Shown: positions 26,777 to 34,140, counted from the stretch's first letter. The stretch: DNA of 64,000 nt from Brachybacterium equifaecis (GCF_023509525.1 NZ_JAKNCJ010000001.1:900653-964652), one strand, 5' to 3'. Numbers and translations: made by a program. Notes: generated by a model from the sequence alone, not told the origin.

Positions 26777-27574
26777 TCAGCGTCGCCAGACCGCAGGAGT
26801 GGTGGTGGTGATCGGCACCAGGCCGGCCCGCTCGAGGATCGGCCGCGACATCGGGGAGCAGTCCGACTGCAGGAAGCGGACTCCCCGCTCTCGCGCGCTG
26901 CGGGCCCGAGCGGCCGTGAGCGCCCGGTACAGGCCCAGCCCGCGGTGCTCGGGTGCGCACGCGCCGCCCCAGAGCCCTGCGAAGTCCGATCCGGGGACCG
27001 GATCCACCCGGCCGGAGCAGACGATCTCGCCTCTCGCATCGCGCACGCACCACATCTCGAAGGATCCGGGCCACCGCCGGTCGCGCTCGACCAGCTCGTC
27101 GGCCCGGCGGGCGGAGTCCTCGGGAGAATCTCCGAACACGCGGCCCGCGAGCGCCTCCGCTTCGCGGATCAGCGCGGGGGTGTCTGCCCGATGCAGCGAG
27201 TAGTGGACGGGGATGGGGCTCTCGGCGGCGATCACGGCGTCGATGTCCCCGGCCATGATTGTCTCGACCTCTTCGAGCCTGAAGCCGTGGCGGGCGAGGG
27301 CGTCGAGAAGGCCCAGGGTCCCGTCATGCCCGCGGGTCTTCCACTCGGCGTTCGAGACCCGCGGATCCGACTGGAAGTGCGCGGCGACCTCGGCGACGAG
27401 CGCCTCGACATCCGTGCCGGCGGGGATGGGGCGGGCCGTCGCAAAGCCCCTCCCGCGTGCGGGGAAGATCGCGGCGAGCACCGGGCCGATGGCCGTGACC
27501 TCGTCGGCGTCGGCCACCTCGGCCTCGGCGCGCAGCTGCTGGTCGTACAGGCGGAGGAGCTCTTCGGGCGTCAT
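26777..27574 (-). CDS. GNAT-family N-acetyltransferase
   Basis: A 265-residue protein. The C-terminal 130 residues form the GNAT domain, with the acetyl-CoA loop LWGGACAPEHRGLGLYRALT (R-G-x-G-x-Y variant) and a C-terminal RFLQSDCSPMSRPILERAGL strand-helix. The N-terminal 100 residues are extra and end in FRLEEVETIMAGDIDAV, as in other actinobacterial GNATs with an added domain. Its substrate is unknown. Before the mobile element inserted, it would have followed the quinone-oxidoreductase gene by 22 bp on the same strand, so the insertion probably split an operon. Confidence 0.75.
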   Translation of the reverse strand: MTPEELLRLYDQQLRAEAEVADADEVTAIGPVLAAIFPARGRGFATARPIPAGTDVEALVAEVAAHFQSDPRVSNAEWKTRGHDGTLGLLDALARHGFRLEEVETIMAGDIDAVIAAESPIPVHYSLHRADTPALIREAEALAGRVFGDSPEDSARRADELVERDRRWPGSFEMWCVRDARGEIVCSGRVDPVPGSDFAGLWGGACAPEHRGLGLYRALTAARARSARERGVRFLQSDCSPMSRPILERAGLVPITTTTPAVWRR

Positions 27575-27596
27575 CGGGCCAGTATGCGAGGCCGGA

Positions 27597-27620
27597 TCAG
27601 ATCTCGACAAGGACTTTTCC
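27597..27620 (-). pseudogene. Severed last codons of the quinone-oxidoreductase gene
   Basis: Read on the minus strand, 27620-27597 gives codons for G-K-V-L-V-E-I and a TGA. This is the natural C-terminus of zinc-independent quinone oxidoreductases (SKGK-V-x-V-E/x). The body of the gene ends at the other side of the mobile element, where the same first codons (GGA AAA GT) recur as part of the 8-bp target duplication. Confidence 0.8.
27613..27620. repeat. Target-site duplication of the dld transposable unit, left copy (ACTTTTCC)
   Basis: ACTTTTCC directly precedes the left inverted repeat at 27621. The only matching copy is at 31341-31348, after the second right end. The sequence after the first right end (29067-29074, ATCTATGG) does not match. 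Confidence 0.9.
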
Positions 27621-27626
27621 GGCTCT

Positions 27627-28997
27627 TCAGAGTTGAGTGTGGGGTGAGGCGTCGAGACCGCCGGTGATGAGGAGCATGCGGAGTCGGTAGTGCTCGAAGT
27701 TGCGGAACCCTCTGGCGATGCGGCGGCCGAGTTCGATGATCCCGTTGACGGCCTCTGTCCCGCCGTTGCTCGCGCCGTCGGTGTCGAAGTAGGCCAGGAA
27801 CGCTGTCCGCCAGCGGCGCAGGGTCGTCCCGAGCCGCGCGATCTCGGGGATCGGGCACGATGGCAGCTTCTCGATCAGCTGCTCGGCCAGTCGACGACCC
27901 CGGGCGGGTGTGGGCTGGTGGAACACGTCTCGGAGGTCCTGGACGCAGTGGTAGGCGACCTCGACCTCGATGTGAGCGGGATGGGCGTCGAAAGCGCTGG
28001 CCAGACGCACCTGTTGCCTGCTCGTCAAGCGTTCTCGGCCGGCGCGAAGGACGTTGCGGATCCCGTAGAGAGGATCACCCTTGCGGCCGCGGTGGCCGAG
28101 GGTCTCCTGCTGGATCCGGCGGCGGACGTCGTCGATCGCAGCCCCGCCGAGCTTCACGATGTGGAACGCATCCAGTACGCAGGTGGCATCCTCGAGGCGG
28201 TCATCGATCGCGTTCTTGTATCCCTGGAACGGATCCAGCGTCGCGATGTCGATACTTTGCCGGAACTCCTCGCCCCGCTCGTCGAGCCAGTTGCGATAGA
28301 CCGTCCCGGATCGGCCCGGGACGAGATCGAGAAGCCTCGCGGTCGGGTGGGGGCCGCGCGTCAGATCGACCATCCCGGTGAGTTCCTTCGGACCACGCCG
28401 GCGAGGATCACGGTGATGCCAGACATGCTCGTCCACGCCCAGGACATGCACTCCTTCGAACCTGGACGGGTCCTCGGCGGCCAGGGTCAGGACGGGCTGA
28501 ACCTGGGACCAGAGCGTGTTCCAGGTGGTGCCGAGCTGCCGCGCCAGGCCCTGGATCGTCGCTCCTTCACGGCGGAGCTGGCTGATCGCCCACCGAACCG
28601 TACGGATGCTCAACAGTCCCCGCGGTGCGCAAACCTCGGGATCCTGTTCGAGGAACGTCGCCACGGGACAGATGTCCTCAAGGCAGATCCAGCGGCGCTT
28701 CCGCCACCGGATCCGCACCGGCCTGCCGGCCCAGGGCGCATCGATCATCTCGACCATCACACGGCCGTGACCAGTCGCGATGACTCCACAGCCAGGGCAG
28801 CCCGTGACCGGATCGCAGGACTCCACCTCGAGCATCAGGCCTGATGGAGCCTGCGAGACCGCGATCAGGTGAAGGCCGGGGAAGTCCAGGAGAAGATCGC
28901 ATCTCCCATAGCGATCGAGCGCGTCAGGGCATACGCAACTATGGTTGTGTATCGTCGAGGTCCTTGGTGCGAGCAGAGGTAGAAGTCCGCTCATCAT
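27627..28997 (-). CDS. ISL3-family transposase
   Basis: A 456-residue transposase with an intact frame. A zinc finger (GCPGCGVIA and later CLEDICPV) is followed by a helix-turn-helix. The DDE core has GVDEHVWHHRDPRRRGPKEL (first Asp), CVLDAFHIVKLGGAAIDD (second Asp) and SNGGTEAVNGIIELGRRIAR (Glu). The stop codon lies inside the left inverted repeat, as in the other ISL3 element of the window. The start at 28997 is the first ATG; a later start near residue 30 is possible. Confidence 0.95.
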   Translation of the reverse strand: MMSGLLPLLAPRTSTIHNHSCVCPDALDRYGRCDLLLDFPGLHLIAVSQAPSGLMLEVESCDPVTGCPGCGVIATGHGRVMVEMIDAPWAGRPVRIRWRKRRWICLEDICPVATFLEQDPEVCAPRGLLSIRTVRWAISQLRREGATIQGLARQLGTTWNTLWSQVQPVLTLAAEDPSRFEGVHVLGVDEHVWHHRDPRRRGPKELTGMVDLTRGPHPTARLLDLVPGRSGTVYRNWLDERGEEFRQSIDIATLDPFQGYKNAIDDRLEDATCVLDAFHIVKLGGAAIDDVRRRIQQETLGHRGRKGDPLYGIRNVLRAGRERLTSRQQVRLASAFDAHPAHIEVEVAYHCVQDLRDVFHQPTPARGRRLAEQLIEKLPSCPIPEIARLGTTLRRWRTAFLAYFDTDGASNGGTEAVNGIIELGRRIARGFRNFEHYRLRMLLITGGLDASPHTQL

Positions 28998-29019
28998 CCG
29001 GGACCTCGACGCTTACCAC

Positions 29020-29066
29020 CAGCTACCCCGCACCACCAGCGCACCCACACTCAACTCTGAAGAGCC
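29020..29066. repeat. Inner copy of the IS right end (47 bp)
   Basis: Identical base for base to 31294-31340. It contains the right inverted repeat, whose outer 23 bp are the reverse complement of 27621-27643. Beyond the left edge of the 47 bp the two copies diverge at once. Confidence 0.9.
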
Positions 29067-29386
29067 ATCTATGGGGTGAGGGCAGTGGCCGACATCGTGG
29101 TCCGAACTATCGCGGTCCGAACCTACCGGAGTCCGAAAGTACCGCGGTCCGAAACTATCTGATGCGCATCTTCTACAATGAGGATGTGCGTATGCACATG
29201 CATACGCACACGCACACTCCTTGGACGCCGTAGCGAGCTTCCGGGCAGACGGTCGCAGACGTCGTCCCCCTGGCTCGTTTCCCCGCCCATCAAAAAATGA
29301 ACGACCGCGGACTAGCTCGGATCAAGGCGACATCCCCTCAGCATCATGACGCGCTTGTGATGCAACTGAATATAGGAAGCTTAGAG
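29067..29386. promoter_or_regulatory. dld: dld leader: iterons, -10 box, 24-bp near-palindrome
   Basis: This 320-bp stretch has no gene and is less GC-rich than its surroundings. The core TCCGAA recurs at 29101, 29116, 29132 and 29148, within four GGTCCGAA(A/C)CTA-like units about 16 bp apart. A -10-like TACAAT follows at 29174-29179. A near-palindrome at 29186-29209 (GTGCGTATGCA, then its mirror image; 22 of 24 bases symmetric) would sit at the start of transcription. A CACA-rich run follows it. AGGAAG at 29374-29379 is the ribosome-binding site for the ATG at 29387. Confidence 0.55.
29186..29209. promoter_or_regulatory. dld: Candidate operator of dld (24-bp near-palindrome)
   Basis: The left arm GTGCGTATGCA and right arm TGCATACGCAC are mirror images except for the central bases. 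It lies 7 bp after the TACAAT hexamer, so a bound repressor would block initiation. GntR-family lactate regulators (LldR type) bind near-palindromes, but the sequence here is not one I can assign. Confidence 0.45.
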
Positions 29387-31102
29387 ATGACGCAACCAGG
29401 ACAGACCACCACGACTTCGCACGAAGCGATCGATGCGTTCAAGAGAATCGTCGGCGACGAACATGTACTGACCTCTGAGCGTGCCACGATGCCATTCAGC
29501 AAAGGCTATCGATTCGGCGGAGGACCAGTCTTCGCCGTGGTGCGCCCCGGCACGCTGGTCGAGATGTGGCGGGCGCTGCAGGTATCCGTCGACAACAACC
29601 TCATCGTCATCCCGCAGGCATCGAACACGGGCCTGACTGGTGGATCCGGCCCCGGCTTCCAAGACTACGATCGCCCCATTGTGATCATCTCGACTCACCG
29701 CATCGATGAGGTGCACCTCATCAACGACGCGCGCGAGGCGATCTCGCTCGCGGGCACCCCGCTGACACACCTGACCGACGCGCTCGCCAAGCACCAGCGC
29801 GAGCCGCACTCGGTGATCGGGTCGACATCAATCGGCGCCTCGGTCATCGGCGGCATCGCGAACAACTCGGGCGGCAGCCAGATTCGCAAGGGTCCGGCAT
29901 TCACGCGCGAAGCGATCTTCGCCCGCGTCAACGACCACGGCAAGGTCGAGCTGGTCAATCACCTGGGCATCTCGCTCGGAGACGACCCTGAGGTCGCACT
30001 CGACCGTCTACAGTGCGGCGAGTGGTCTCCCGAGGATGTCACCCCAGCTCCCGAAGACTCGAACGAGACCGAGTACGCCGAGCACTTGCGCAAGATCGTG
30101 CCTTCGCCTGCTCGCTACAATGCGAACCCCGAGTACCTGTTCGAGGCTTCCGGCTCGGCCGGCAAGCTGATGGTGTTCGCGGTGCGCACCCGCACCTTCC
30201 CTCGCGAAGTGCACCCGACCGTGTTTTACATCGGCACGAACAACACGCACGAGCTCGAAGAGATCCGTCGGTTGTTCCTCGAAGCCGACATGCCGCTGCC
30301 TATCTCTGGTGAGTACATGGGCCGCAGTGCCTTCGACTTGGCCGAGAAGTACGGCAAAGACACCTTCGTCTTCCTGAAGTTCATGAGTCCAGCGCTGCAG
30401 ACGCGCATGTTCTCGTTCAAGACGTGGGCCAACGGCTTGTTCTCGAAGATTCCCGGCATTGGTCCGACCTTCGCCGACACGGTATCGCAAGCCATGTTCA
30501 GCGTGCTGCCCAACCAGCTGCCCAAGCGCATGATGGAGTACCGCAACCGTTTCGAGCATCACCTGCTGCTCACCGTCAGCGAGTCGCAGAAGGCCGCGAG
30601 CGAGAAGATGCTCAAGGAGTTCTTCGCAGAGCCCGAGCACACTGGTGAGTTCTTCATCTGCACGTCTGATGAAGAAAAGAGCGCGTCGCTCAACCGGTTC
30701 GGCGCGGCCAGTGCCGCCACTCGCTACGCCGCGTTGAAGCGCCGGCACATCGCAGGGCTCATCCCCATCGATGTGGCCCTGCGTCGCGACGATTGGAACT
30801 GGCTCGAGGTGCTGCCGGAGGAGATCGACGACCAGCTTGAGGTCAAGGCGTATTACGGGCACTTCTTCTGCCATGTGATGCACCAGGACTATGTCGCCAA
30901 GCAGGGCGTGGATCCCGAGGCGCTGCACGACCGCATCCAGCACCTGCTGGAGGAGCGCGGCGCGAAGCTGCCCGCCGAGCACAACTACGGTCGCATCTAC
31001 AAGCTGCCGGAGTCCATGGAAGAGCACTTCAAGGAGCTCGATCCGACGAATACGTTCAACGCCGGTATCGGCGGCACGTCGCCGCACAAGGACTGGGCCT
31101 AA
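29387..31102 (+). CDS. dld: Quinone-dependent D-lactate dehydrogenase
   Basis: A 571-residue membrane-associated flavoprotein that oxidises D-lactate to pyruvate and passes electrons to quinones. This is the same length as E. coli Dld. The FAD domain (about residues 20-260) contains VVRPGTLVEMWRALQ, IPQASNTGLTGGSGP and GASVIGGIANNSGGSQIRKG, the FAD_binding_4 pattern. The C-terminal half is the Dld-specific membrane-binding domain (NRFEHHLLLTVSES, YYGHFFCHVMHQDYVAK, AEHNYGRIYKLPESM, DPTNTFNAGIGGTSP). The in-frame region before 29387 is not part of the usual protein, and AGGAAG precedes this ATG. Codon use is less GC-biased than in the neighbours, consistent with transfer. It is the passenger gene of the ISL3 unit. 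Confidence 0.95.
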   Translation: MTQPGQTTTTSHEAIDAFKRIVGDEHVLTSERATMPFSKGYRFGGGPVFAVVRPGTLVEMWRALQVSVDNNLIVIPQASNTGLTGGSGPGFQDYDRPIVIISTHRIDEVHLINDAREAISLAGTPLTHLTDALAKHQREPHSVIGSTSIGASVIGGIANNSGGSQIRKGPAFTREAIFARVNDHGKVELVNHLGISLGDDPEVALDRLQCGEWSPEDVTPAPEDSNETEYAEHLRKIVPSPARYNANPEYLFEASGSAGKLMVFAVRTRTFPREVHPTVFYIGTNNTHELEEIRRLFLEADMPLPISGEYMGRSAFDLAEKYGKDTFVFLKFMSPALQTRMFSFKTWANGLFSKIPGIGPTFADTVSQAMFSVLPNQLPKRMMEYRNRFEHHLLLTVSESQKAASEKMLKEFFAEPEHTGEFFICTSDEEKSASLNRFGAASAATRYAALKRRHIAGLIPIDVALRRDDWNWLEVLPEEIDDQLEVKAYYGHFFCHVMHQDYVAKQGVDPEALHDRIQHLLEERGAKLPAEHNYGRIYKLPESMEEHFKELDPTNTFNAGIGGTSPHKDWA

Positions 31103-31138
31103 GTCCCCAAGGTAGCGCGACGCTGTGAGAGCCTGAGC

Positions 31139-31210
31139 GATGTCTTATCCATCTCGGGTGGACCTAGGGCTCGACTCCCTAGGTCCACCGGGACGGATGA
31201 GTCGAGACAT
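31139..31210 (+). terminator. Large hairpin after dld (probable terminator)
   Basis: A perfect 13-bp stem GGTGGACCTAGGG (31157-31169) / CCCTAGGTCCACC (31177-31189) with a 7-base loop stands 54 bp after the dld stop. The pairing continues imperfectly outward to GATGTC (31139) and GACATC (about 31205-31210). There is no T-run. Position and strength suggest transcription termination, although the long imperfect stem also resembles a palindromic repeat element. The rest of 31103-31293 holds nothing recognisable. Confidence 0.55.
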
Positions 31211-31293
31211 CGGTCAGAGGCTGGGCAGGCCATAGAATCGCGTGGCGGCGAGGGCCGCGCCCGGTCCGAGAACGGGTCATCGCCTCACGCCGT

Positions 31294-31340
31294 CAGCTAC
31301 CCCGCACCACCAGCGCACCCACACTCAACTCTGAAGAGCC
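31294..31340. repeat. Outer copy of the IS right end (47 bp)
   Basis: An exact duplicate of 29020-29066. It provides the functional right boundary of the dld unit and supplies the new 3' end and stop codon (TGA at 31325-31327) to the interrupted oxidoreductase gene. Confidence 0.9.
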
Positions 31341-32335
31341 ACTTTTCCCTTGGAGCGGCGGGACTCGAGGCGCTCGAACGCGGCCCGGTACTCCTCGAGC
31401 GGGAAACGGCTGTCGATCGGGACGCTCAAACGGCCCGCATCGACTTCGCGCACGAGCGCGGCGAGGCCGGCGCCGTCGGGGTGCATGAGGAAGAACTCGT
31501 AGGAGACGCCGAGGGCGCGCGCGGTCCGACGGATGCGCCGGCTCGCGGCGCGCTCGACGATCGCGGCGACCCAGCGGCGCGAGGGCGCGGCGATCACGGT
31601 GAGGCTGCCCGGGGAGGGAGGGCCGGAGATCGTCACGAGGGCCCCGCCGGGCTCGAGCGCGTGGAGAGCGTCGGAGACCGTGTCGCCGCCGACGAGGTCC
31701 AGCACCTTGTCGAAGCGCTCGGGGCCCTCGGAGACGGTGCGCTCGCGGTAGTCGATGACGTGCGCGGCGCCGAGGCCGCGAAGGATCTCGGCGCCCTCCG
31801 GAGACGCGGTGACGGTGACCTCGGCCCCGAGAGCCACGGCGAGCTGCACGGCGATCTGGCCAACGCCGCCTGCGGCGCCCGTGATCAGCAGCCGCTCGCC
31901 CGCGCGCACGTCGAGATGGTCGGGGCCGAGGGCCTGCTGGGCGGTGAGACCGGCGAGGGGGAGCCCTGCGGCGTCGGCCAGCGGGATCGAGGTGGGCGCT
32001 GCGGCGACGTGCGCGGCGCTCGTGGTCGCGAGCTGCGCGATGGCGCCGAGCTCGGACTTCCCGACGCGCGCGATGACGCTCTGCCCGACCTCGAAGCCGG
32101 TGACGCCCGCGCCGAGGGCCTCGATGACGCCGCTGAGCTCGTTGCCGGCGACCTTCGGGAAGCGGTAGGGGTCGATGGCCTTGAAGGTGCCCTCGCGCTG
32201 CAGGGCGTCGACGGGGTTCAGCCCGGCCGCGGTGACGCGGATCAGCACCTCTCCCGGAGCGGGCACGGGAGCAGGGACCTCGGTGAGGGACATGACGGAG
32301 GGGTCGCCGTAGGCGGTGAAGACGAGAGCACGCAT
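31325..32335 (-). CDS. NADP-dependent quinone oxidoreductase (MDR family), C-terminus altered by insertion
   Basis: A 336-residue zinc-independent medium-chain reductase. The N-terminus MRALVFTAYGDPSVMSLTEV and the catalytic-domain GLNPVDALQREG fit the quinone oxidoreductase group. The nucleotide-binding loop is LLITGAAGGVGQIAVQLAVALG (residues about 150-171), and the HVIDYRE motif follows. The ISL3 unit inserted at codon 333. The natural end GKV-LVEI became GKV-ALQS, then a stop from the inverted repeat. Only four residues differ, so activity may be retained. The ATG at 32335 is the best start; longer frames lack a ribosome-binding site. Confidence 0.85.
   Translation of the reverse strand: MRALVFTAYGDPSVMSLTEVPAPVPAPGEVLIRVTAAGLNPVDALQREGTFKAIDPYRFPKVAGNELSGVIEALGAGVTGFEVGQSVIARVGKSELGAIAQLATTSAAHVAAAPTSIPLADAAGLPLAGLTAQQALGPDHLDVRAGERLLITGAAGGVGQIAVQLAVALGAEVTVTASPEGAEILRGLGAAHVIDYRERTVSEGPERFDKVLDLVGGDTVSDALHALEPGGALVTISGPPSPGSLTVIAAPSRRWVAAIVERAASRRIRRTARALGVSYEFFLMHPDGAGLAALVREVDAGRLSVPIDSRFPLEEYRAAFERLESRRSKGKVALQS
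31341..31348. repeat. Target-site duplication of the dld unit, right copy (ACTTTTCC)
   Basis: Identical to 27613-27620 and directly adjacent to the outer right end at 31340. It codes for part of the GKV codons of the interrupted gene. Confidence 0.9.
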
Positions 32336-32406
32336 GGCGCCGATAGTAGGCGCGCGGGGCGCGGACTCCGGCCCCGGCTGGCCCTCTTCGCGGGCATACT
32401 CACCTG

Positions 32407-33165
32407 ATGCCCGATTCCCCCTCGCCCCTGACCGCCCTGCCGGCTGCGCCGCGCGCCGCCATCGCACGCGCCGCGACCCATCCCCTCGCACCGGCGGGGC
32501 TGCTGCTCCTGGCTCTGGGCCTCGTCGGCGCCCTCACGGTGGCGACCCACGAGGTCTACGAGGGGGTGACGGACGGCGACGGCATCGCGGTGCTCGACCA
32601 TCCCGTCCTGCAGTTCATGATCGACCACCGCACGCACTCCCTCACGCTGCTCGCCCAGGCGCTCGCGCACGCCGGCGATGTGATGGGCGCTGCGATCGTG
32701 ACGCTCCTGCTCATGGCAGGGCTTTGCGCGCTGCGCCGGGATCCGGCGCCGGCGCTGGTGATCGCGCCGGCGATGACGGGCGCGCTCGCGATCACCGCGC
32801 TCGGCAAGGCGATCGTCGGCCGGGTGCGCCCGCCGCACACGCTGGCTCTGCCGCCCCACGAGACCTCCCCGTCCTTCCCGAGCGGGCACACGCTGAACGC
32901 GACGGTGCTGATGGCGATCGTCGCCTACCTCGCCTGGATCTCGCTGCGCAGGGCCTGGCTGCGCTGGAGCGTGGTCGCAACGTGCGCCGGGTACGCGCTC
33001 GCGATGGGCATGAGCCGCGTCTACCTCGGCGCCCACTGGCTGACGGACGTGATCGCCGGGTGGCTGATCGGACTGGCGTGGTCGCTCGCGGTGATCACCG
33101 CGCACCAGCTGTGGCTGCGGCGCCGACGGGCCGAGCGCAGCGCAGAGCCCTCCCGCTCATGCTGA
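32407..33165 (+). CDS. PAP2-superfamily membrane phosphatase
   Basis: A 252-residue protein with about six membrane helices. All three motifs of the PAP2 active site are present: KAIVGRVRPPH (K-x6-RP), SFPSGHTLN (PSGH) and SRVYLGAHWLTD (SR-x5-H-x3-D). Such enzymes dephosphorylate undecaprenyl pyrophosphate or phosphatidic/phosphatidylglycerol phosphates at the outer membrane face. It diverges from the quinone-oxidoreductase gene; the 71-bp gap has no clear promoter. Confidence 0.85.
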   Translation: MPDSPSPLTALPAAPRAAIARAATHPLAPAGLLLLALGLVGALTVATHEVYEGVTDGDGIAVLDHPVLQFMIDHRTHSLTLLAQALAHAGDVMGAAIVTLLLMAGLCALRRDPAPALVIAPAMTGALAITALGKAIVGRVRPPHTLALPPHETSPSFPSGHTLNATVLMAIVAYLAWISLRRAWLRWSVVATCAGYALAMGMSRVYLGAHWLTDVIAGWLIGLAWSLAVITAHQLWLRRRRAERSAEPSRSC

Positions 33166-33188
33166 CGGCGCGGGTCAGAGCCGGCGGG

Positions 33189-33728
33189 TCAGAGGACCGC
33201 GAGCACCGTCCCGAGGAGGGTGCCGAGCGCCGAGGCCGGGATGCCGGGGAAGCACGTGCCGAGGCGGTGGCGCAAGGTGCCCAGCAGCAGCGACGAGACG
33301 AGCTGCGCCAGCAGCAGCGGCCAGGCCGTCGCGGCCGCCCCGAGGGCGAGAGCGAGCAGGAGCGTCGGCAGCAGGGAGATGACCGCCTGGAGCGCGTTGC
33401 CGGCGGGGAAGCCGAGACGGCGCATCAGCACCCCGCCGATCAGACCGCGGAACAGGATCTCCTGCCCGGCGGCGAGCGCGAGCGCCTGCATGATCGCGAG
33501 CGGGTTCACGACGGTCTCGAGGCTGCCGCCGCTGAGCCCCAGCGGACGCGCCGCCAGCCAGGTCAGAGCCGCGATCGCGAGCCCCACGAGGAGCCCGAGC
33601 CCGTAGCCGGACAGCGTCCCGAGGGCCGCGCCCGCGTCGCGGATCGCCTCGGCCCGGTCGTCACCGCGTCGCGAGCGCACCATGACGTACACGATCGTGG
33701 GCAGGCAGTAGAGCAGCAGGGTCAGCAT
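33189..33728 (-). CDS. CPBP-family intramembrane protease-like protein, active site altered
   Basis: A 179-residue protein with five or six hydrophobic segments. Motif 1 of the CPBP (Abi/Rce1-like) family is normally EExxxRG; here it reads QEILFRG, with Gln replacing the first, catalytic Glu. The C-terminal GTLRHRLGTCFPGIPASAL matches the last family motif but lacks its usual histidine. It may be an inactive relative. It is convergent with the PAP2 gene (23 bp apart). Confidence 0.6.
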   Translation of the reverse strand: MLTLLLYCLPTIVYVMVRSRRGDDRAEAIRDAGAALGTLSGYGLGLLVGLAIAALTWLAARPLGLSGGSLETVVNPLAIMQALALAAGQEILFRGLIGGVLMRRLGFPAGNALQAVISLLPTLLLALALGAAATAWPLLLAQLVSSLLLGTLRHRLGTCFPGIPASALGTLLGTVLAVL

Positions 33729-33770
33729 GGGCGAACGCTACCGGGCTCCGGGCTCCCCTACGATGCCGCC

Positions 33771-34019
33771 ATGGCCACCAGCGCGAAGACCGTCGCCGCG
33801 AAGCTCCTCGTGAAGCCCGGCAGCACGGTGCACCTGCCCGCGGATCCGGACGCGATCCGCGAGCGCGTGGAGCAGCCGGACGTCGGCTGGACGACGGTCG
33901 CGATCGCCGCGGTCGATGCGGCGTGGTCGGCGCTGCGGGTGAAGCCGTCCGACGCCGACTCCTTCCGCGAGACGCGCGACGTCCTCGCGAGCGCTGCGGA
34001 GATGGACGGGATCCGGTAG
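33771..34019 (+). pseudogene. Decayed DUF3052-like gene fused to an antitoxin remnant
   Basis: An 82-codon frame. The first 35 residues (MATSAKTVAAKLLVKPGSTV onward) and residues about 40-60 (TTVAIAAVDAAWSALRVKPS) resemble the two ends of a DUF3052-like protein of about 140 residues, whose middle is missing. The last 20 (FRETRDVLASAAEMDGIR) resemble the centre of a Phd/YefM antitoxin. After the TAG the same frame continues as antitoxin-like sequence to 34112. It looks like a deletion joint between two genes. It could still be translated. Confidence 0.45.
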
Positions 34020-34112
34020 AGCCAGCGGGACTTCGCAGAAGGCCGGTACTTCGCGGCTGAGGAGGTCCGCTCCGAGCTGATCGCCACGGGCAGGCTTCGT
34101 CAGGATCCCTGA
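34020..34112 (+). pseudogene. C-terminal remnant of a Phd/YefM-type antitoxin gene
   Basis: Directly after the TAG at 34017-34019, the same frame reads SQRDFAEGRYFAAEEVRSEL, then IATGRLRQDP and a TGA at 34110-34112. The pattern of an alternating charged helix D-x-x-x-G-R-x-x-x-x-E-E-V-R is that of Phd/YefM antitoxin C-termini. A single base change (TAG from CAG or GAG) would join it to the frame before. No toxin gene follows. Confidence 0.4.
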
Positions 34113-34140
34113 GCCCATCCCCGCTGAAGCACCCCAGTGC

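Larger units (their letters stand above)
27621..29066. mobile_element. ISL3-family insertion sequence inside the unit, 1,446 bp
   Basis: Left repeat at 27621 and inner right repeat ending at 29066 match over 23 bp. One intact transposase gene occupies the element. No direct repeat flanks the inner right end, which shows that the IS did not insert here alone. It has the same terminal GGCTCTTC as the IS at 8374-9812 but otherwise different ends. Confidence 0.85.
27621..31340. mobile_element. ISL3-type transposable unit carrying D-lactate dehydrogenase (transporter IS), 3,720 bp
   Basis: The unit starts with the left inverted repeat of an ISL3-family IS (27621), contains the complete IS (to 29066) and the dld gene with its leader and terminator, and ends with a second copy of the IS right end (31294-31340, 47 bp, identical to 29020-29066). 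The 23-bp terminal repeat begins GGCTCTTCAGAGTTGAGTGT. Direct repeats ACTTTTCC flank the whole unit at 27613-27620 and 31341-31348. So the outer right end, not the inner one, was used at the last transposition and the cargo moved with the IS. This is the structure called a transporter IS, or an IS with passenger gene. Confidence 0.85.

Noticed and set aside
28440..28480. tRNA-like TTCGAAC segment
   Set aside because: It lies within the transposase gene, and no acceptor stem or cloverleaf can be formed around it.
29067..29074. Possible target duplication at the inner IS right end
   Set aside because: ATCTATGG does not match ACTTTTCC, so the IS did not insert at this place on its own.
29297..29386. 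Upstream extension of dld by 30 codons
   Set aside because: The extension lacks a ribosome-binding site and is not part of known Dld proteins; AGGAAG fits the ATG at 29387.
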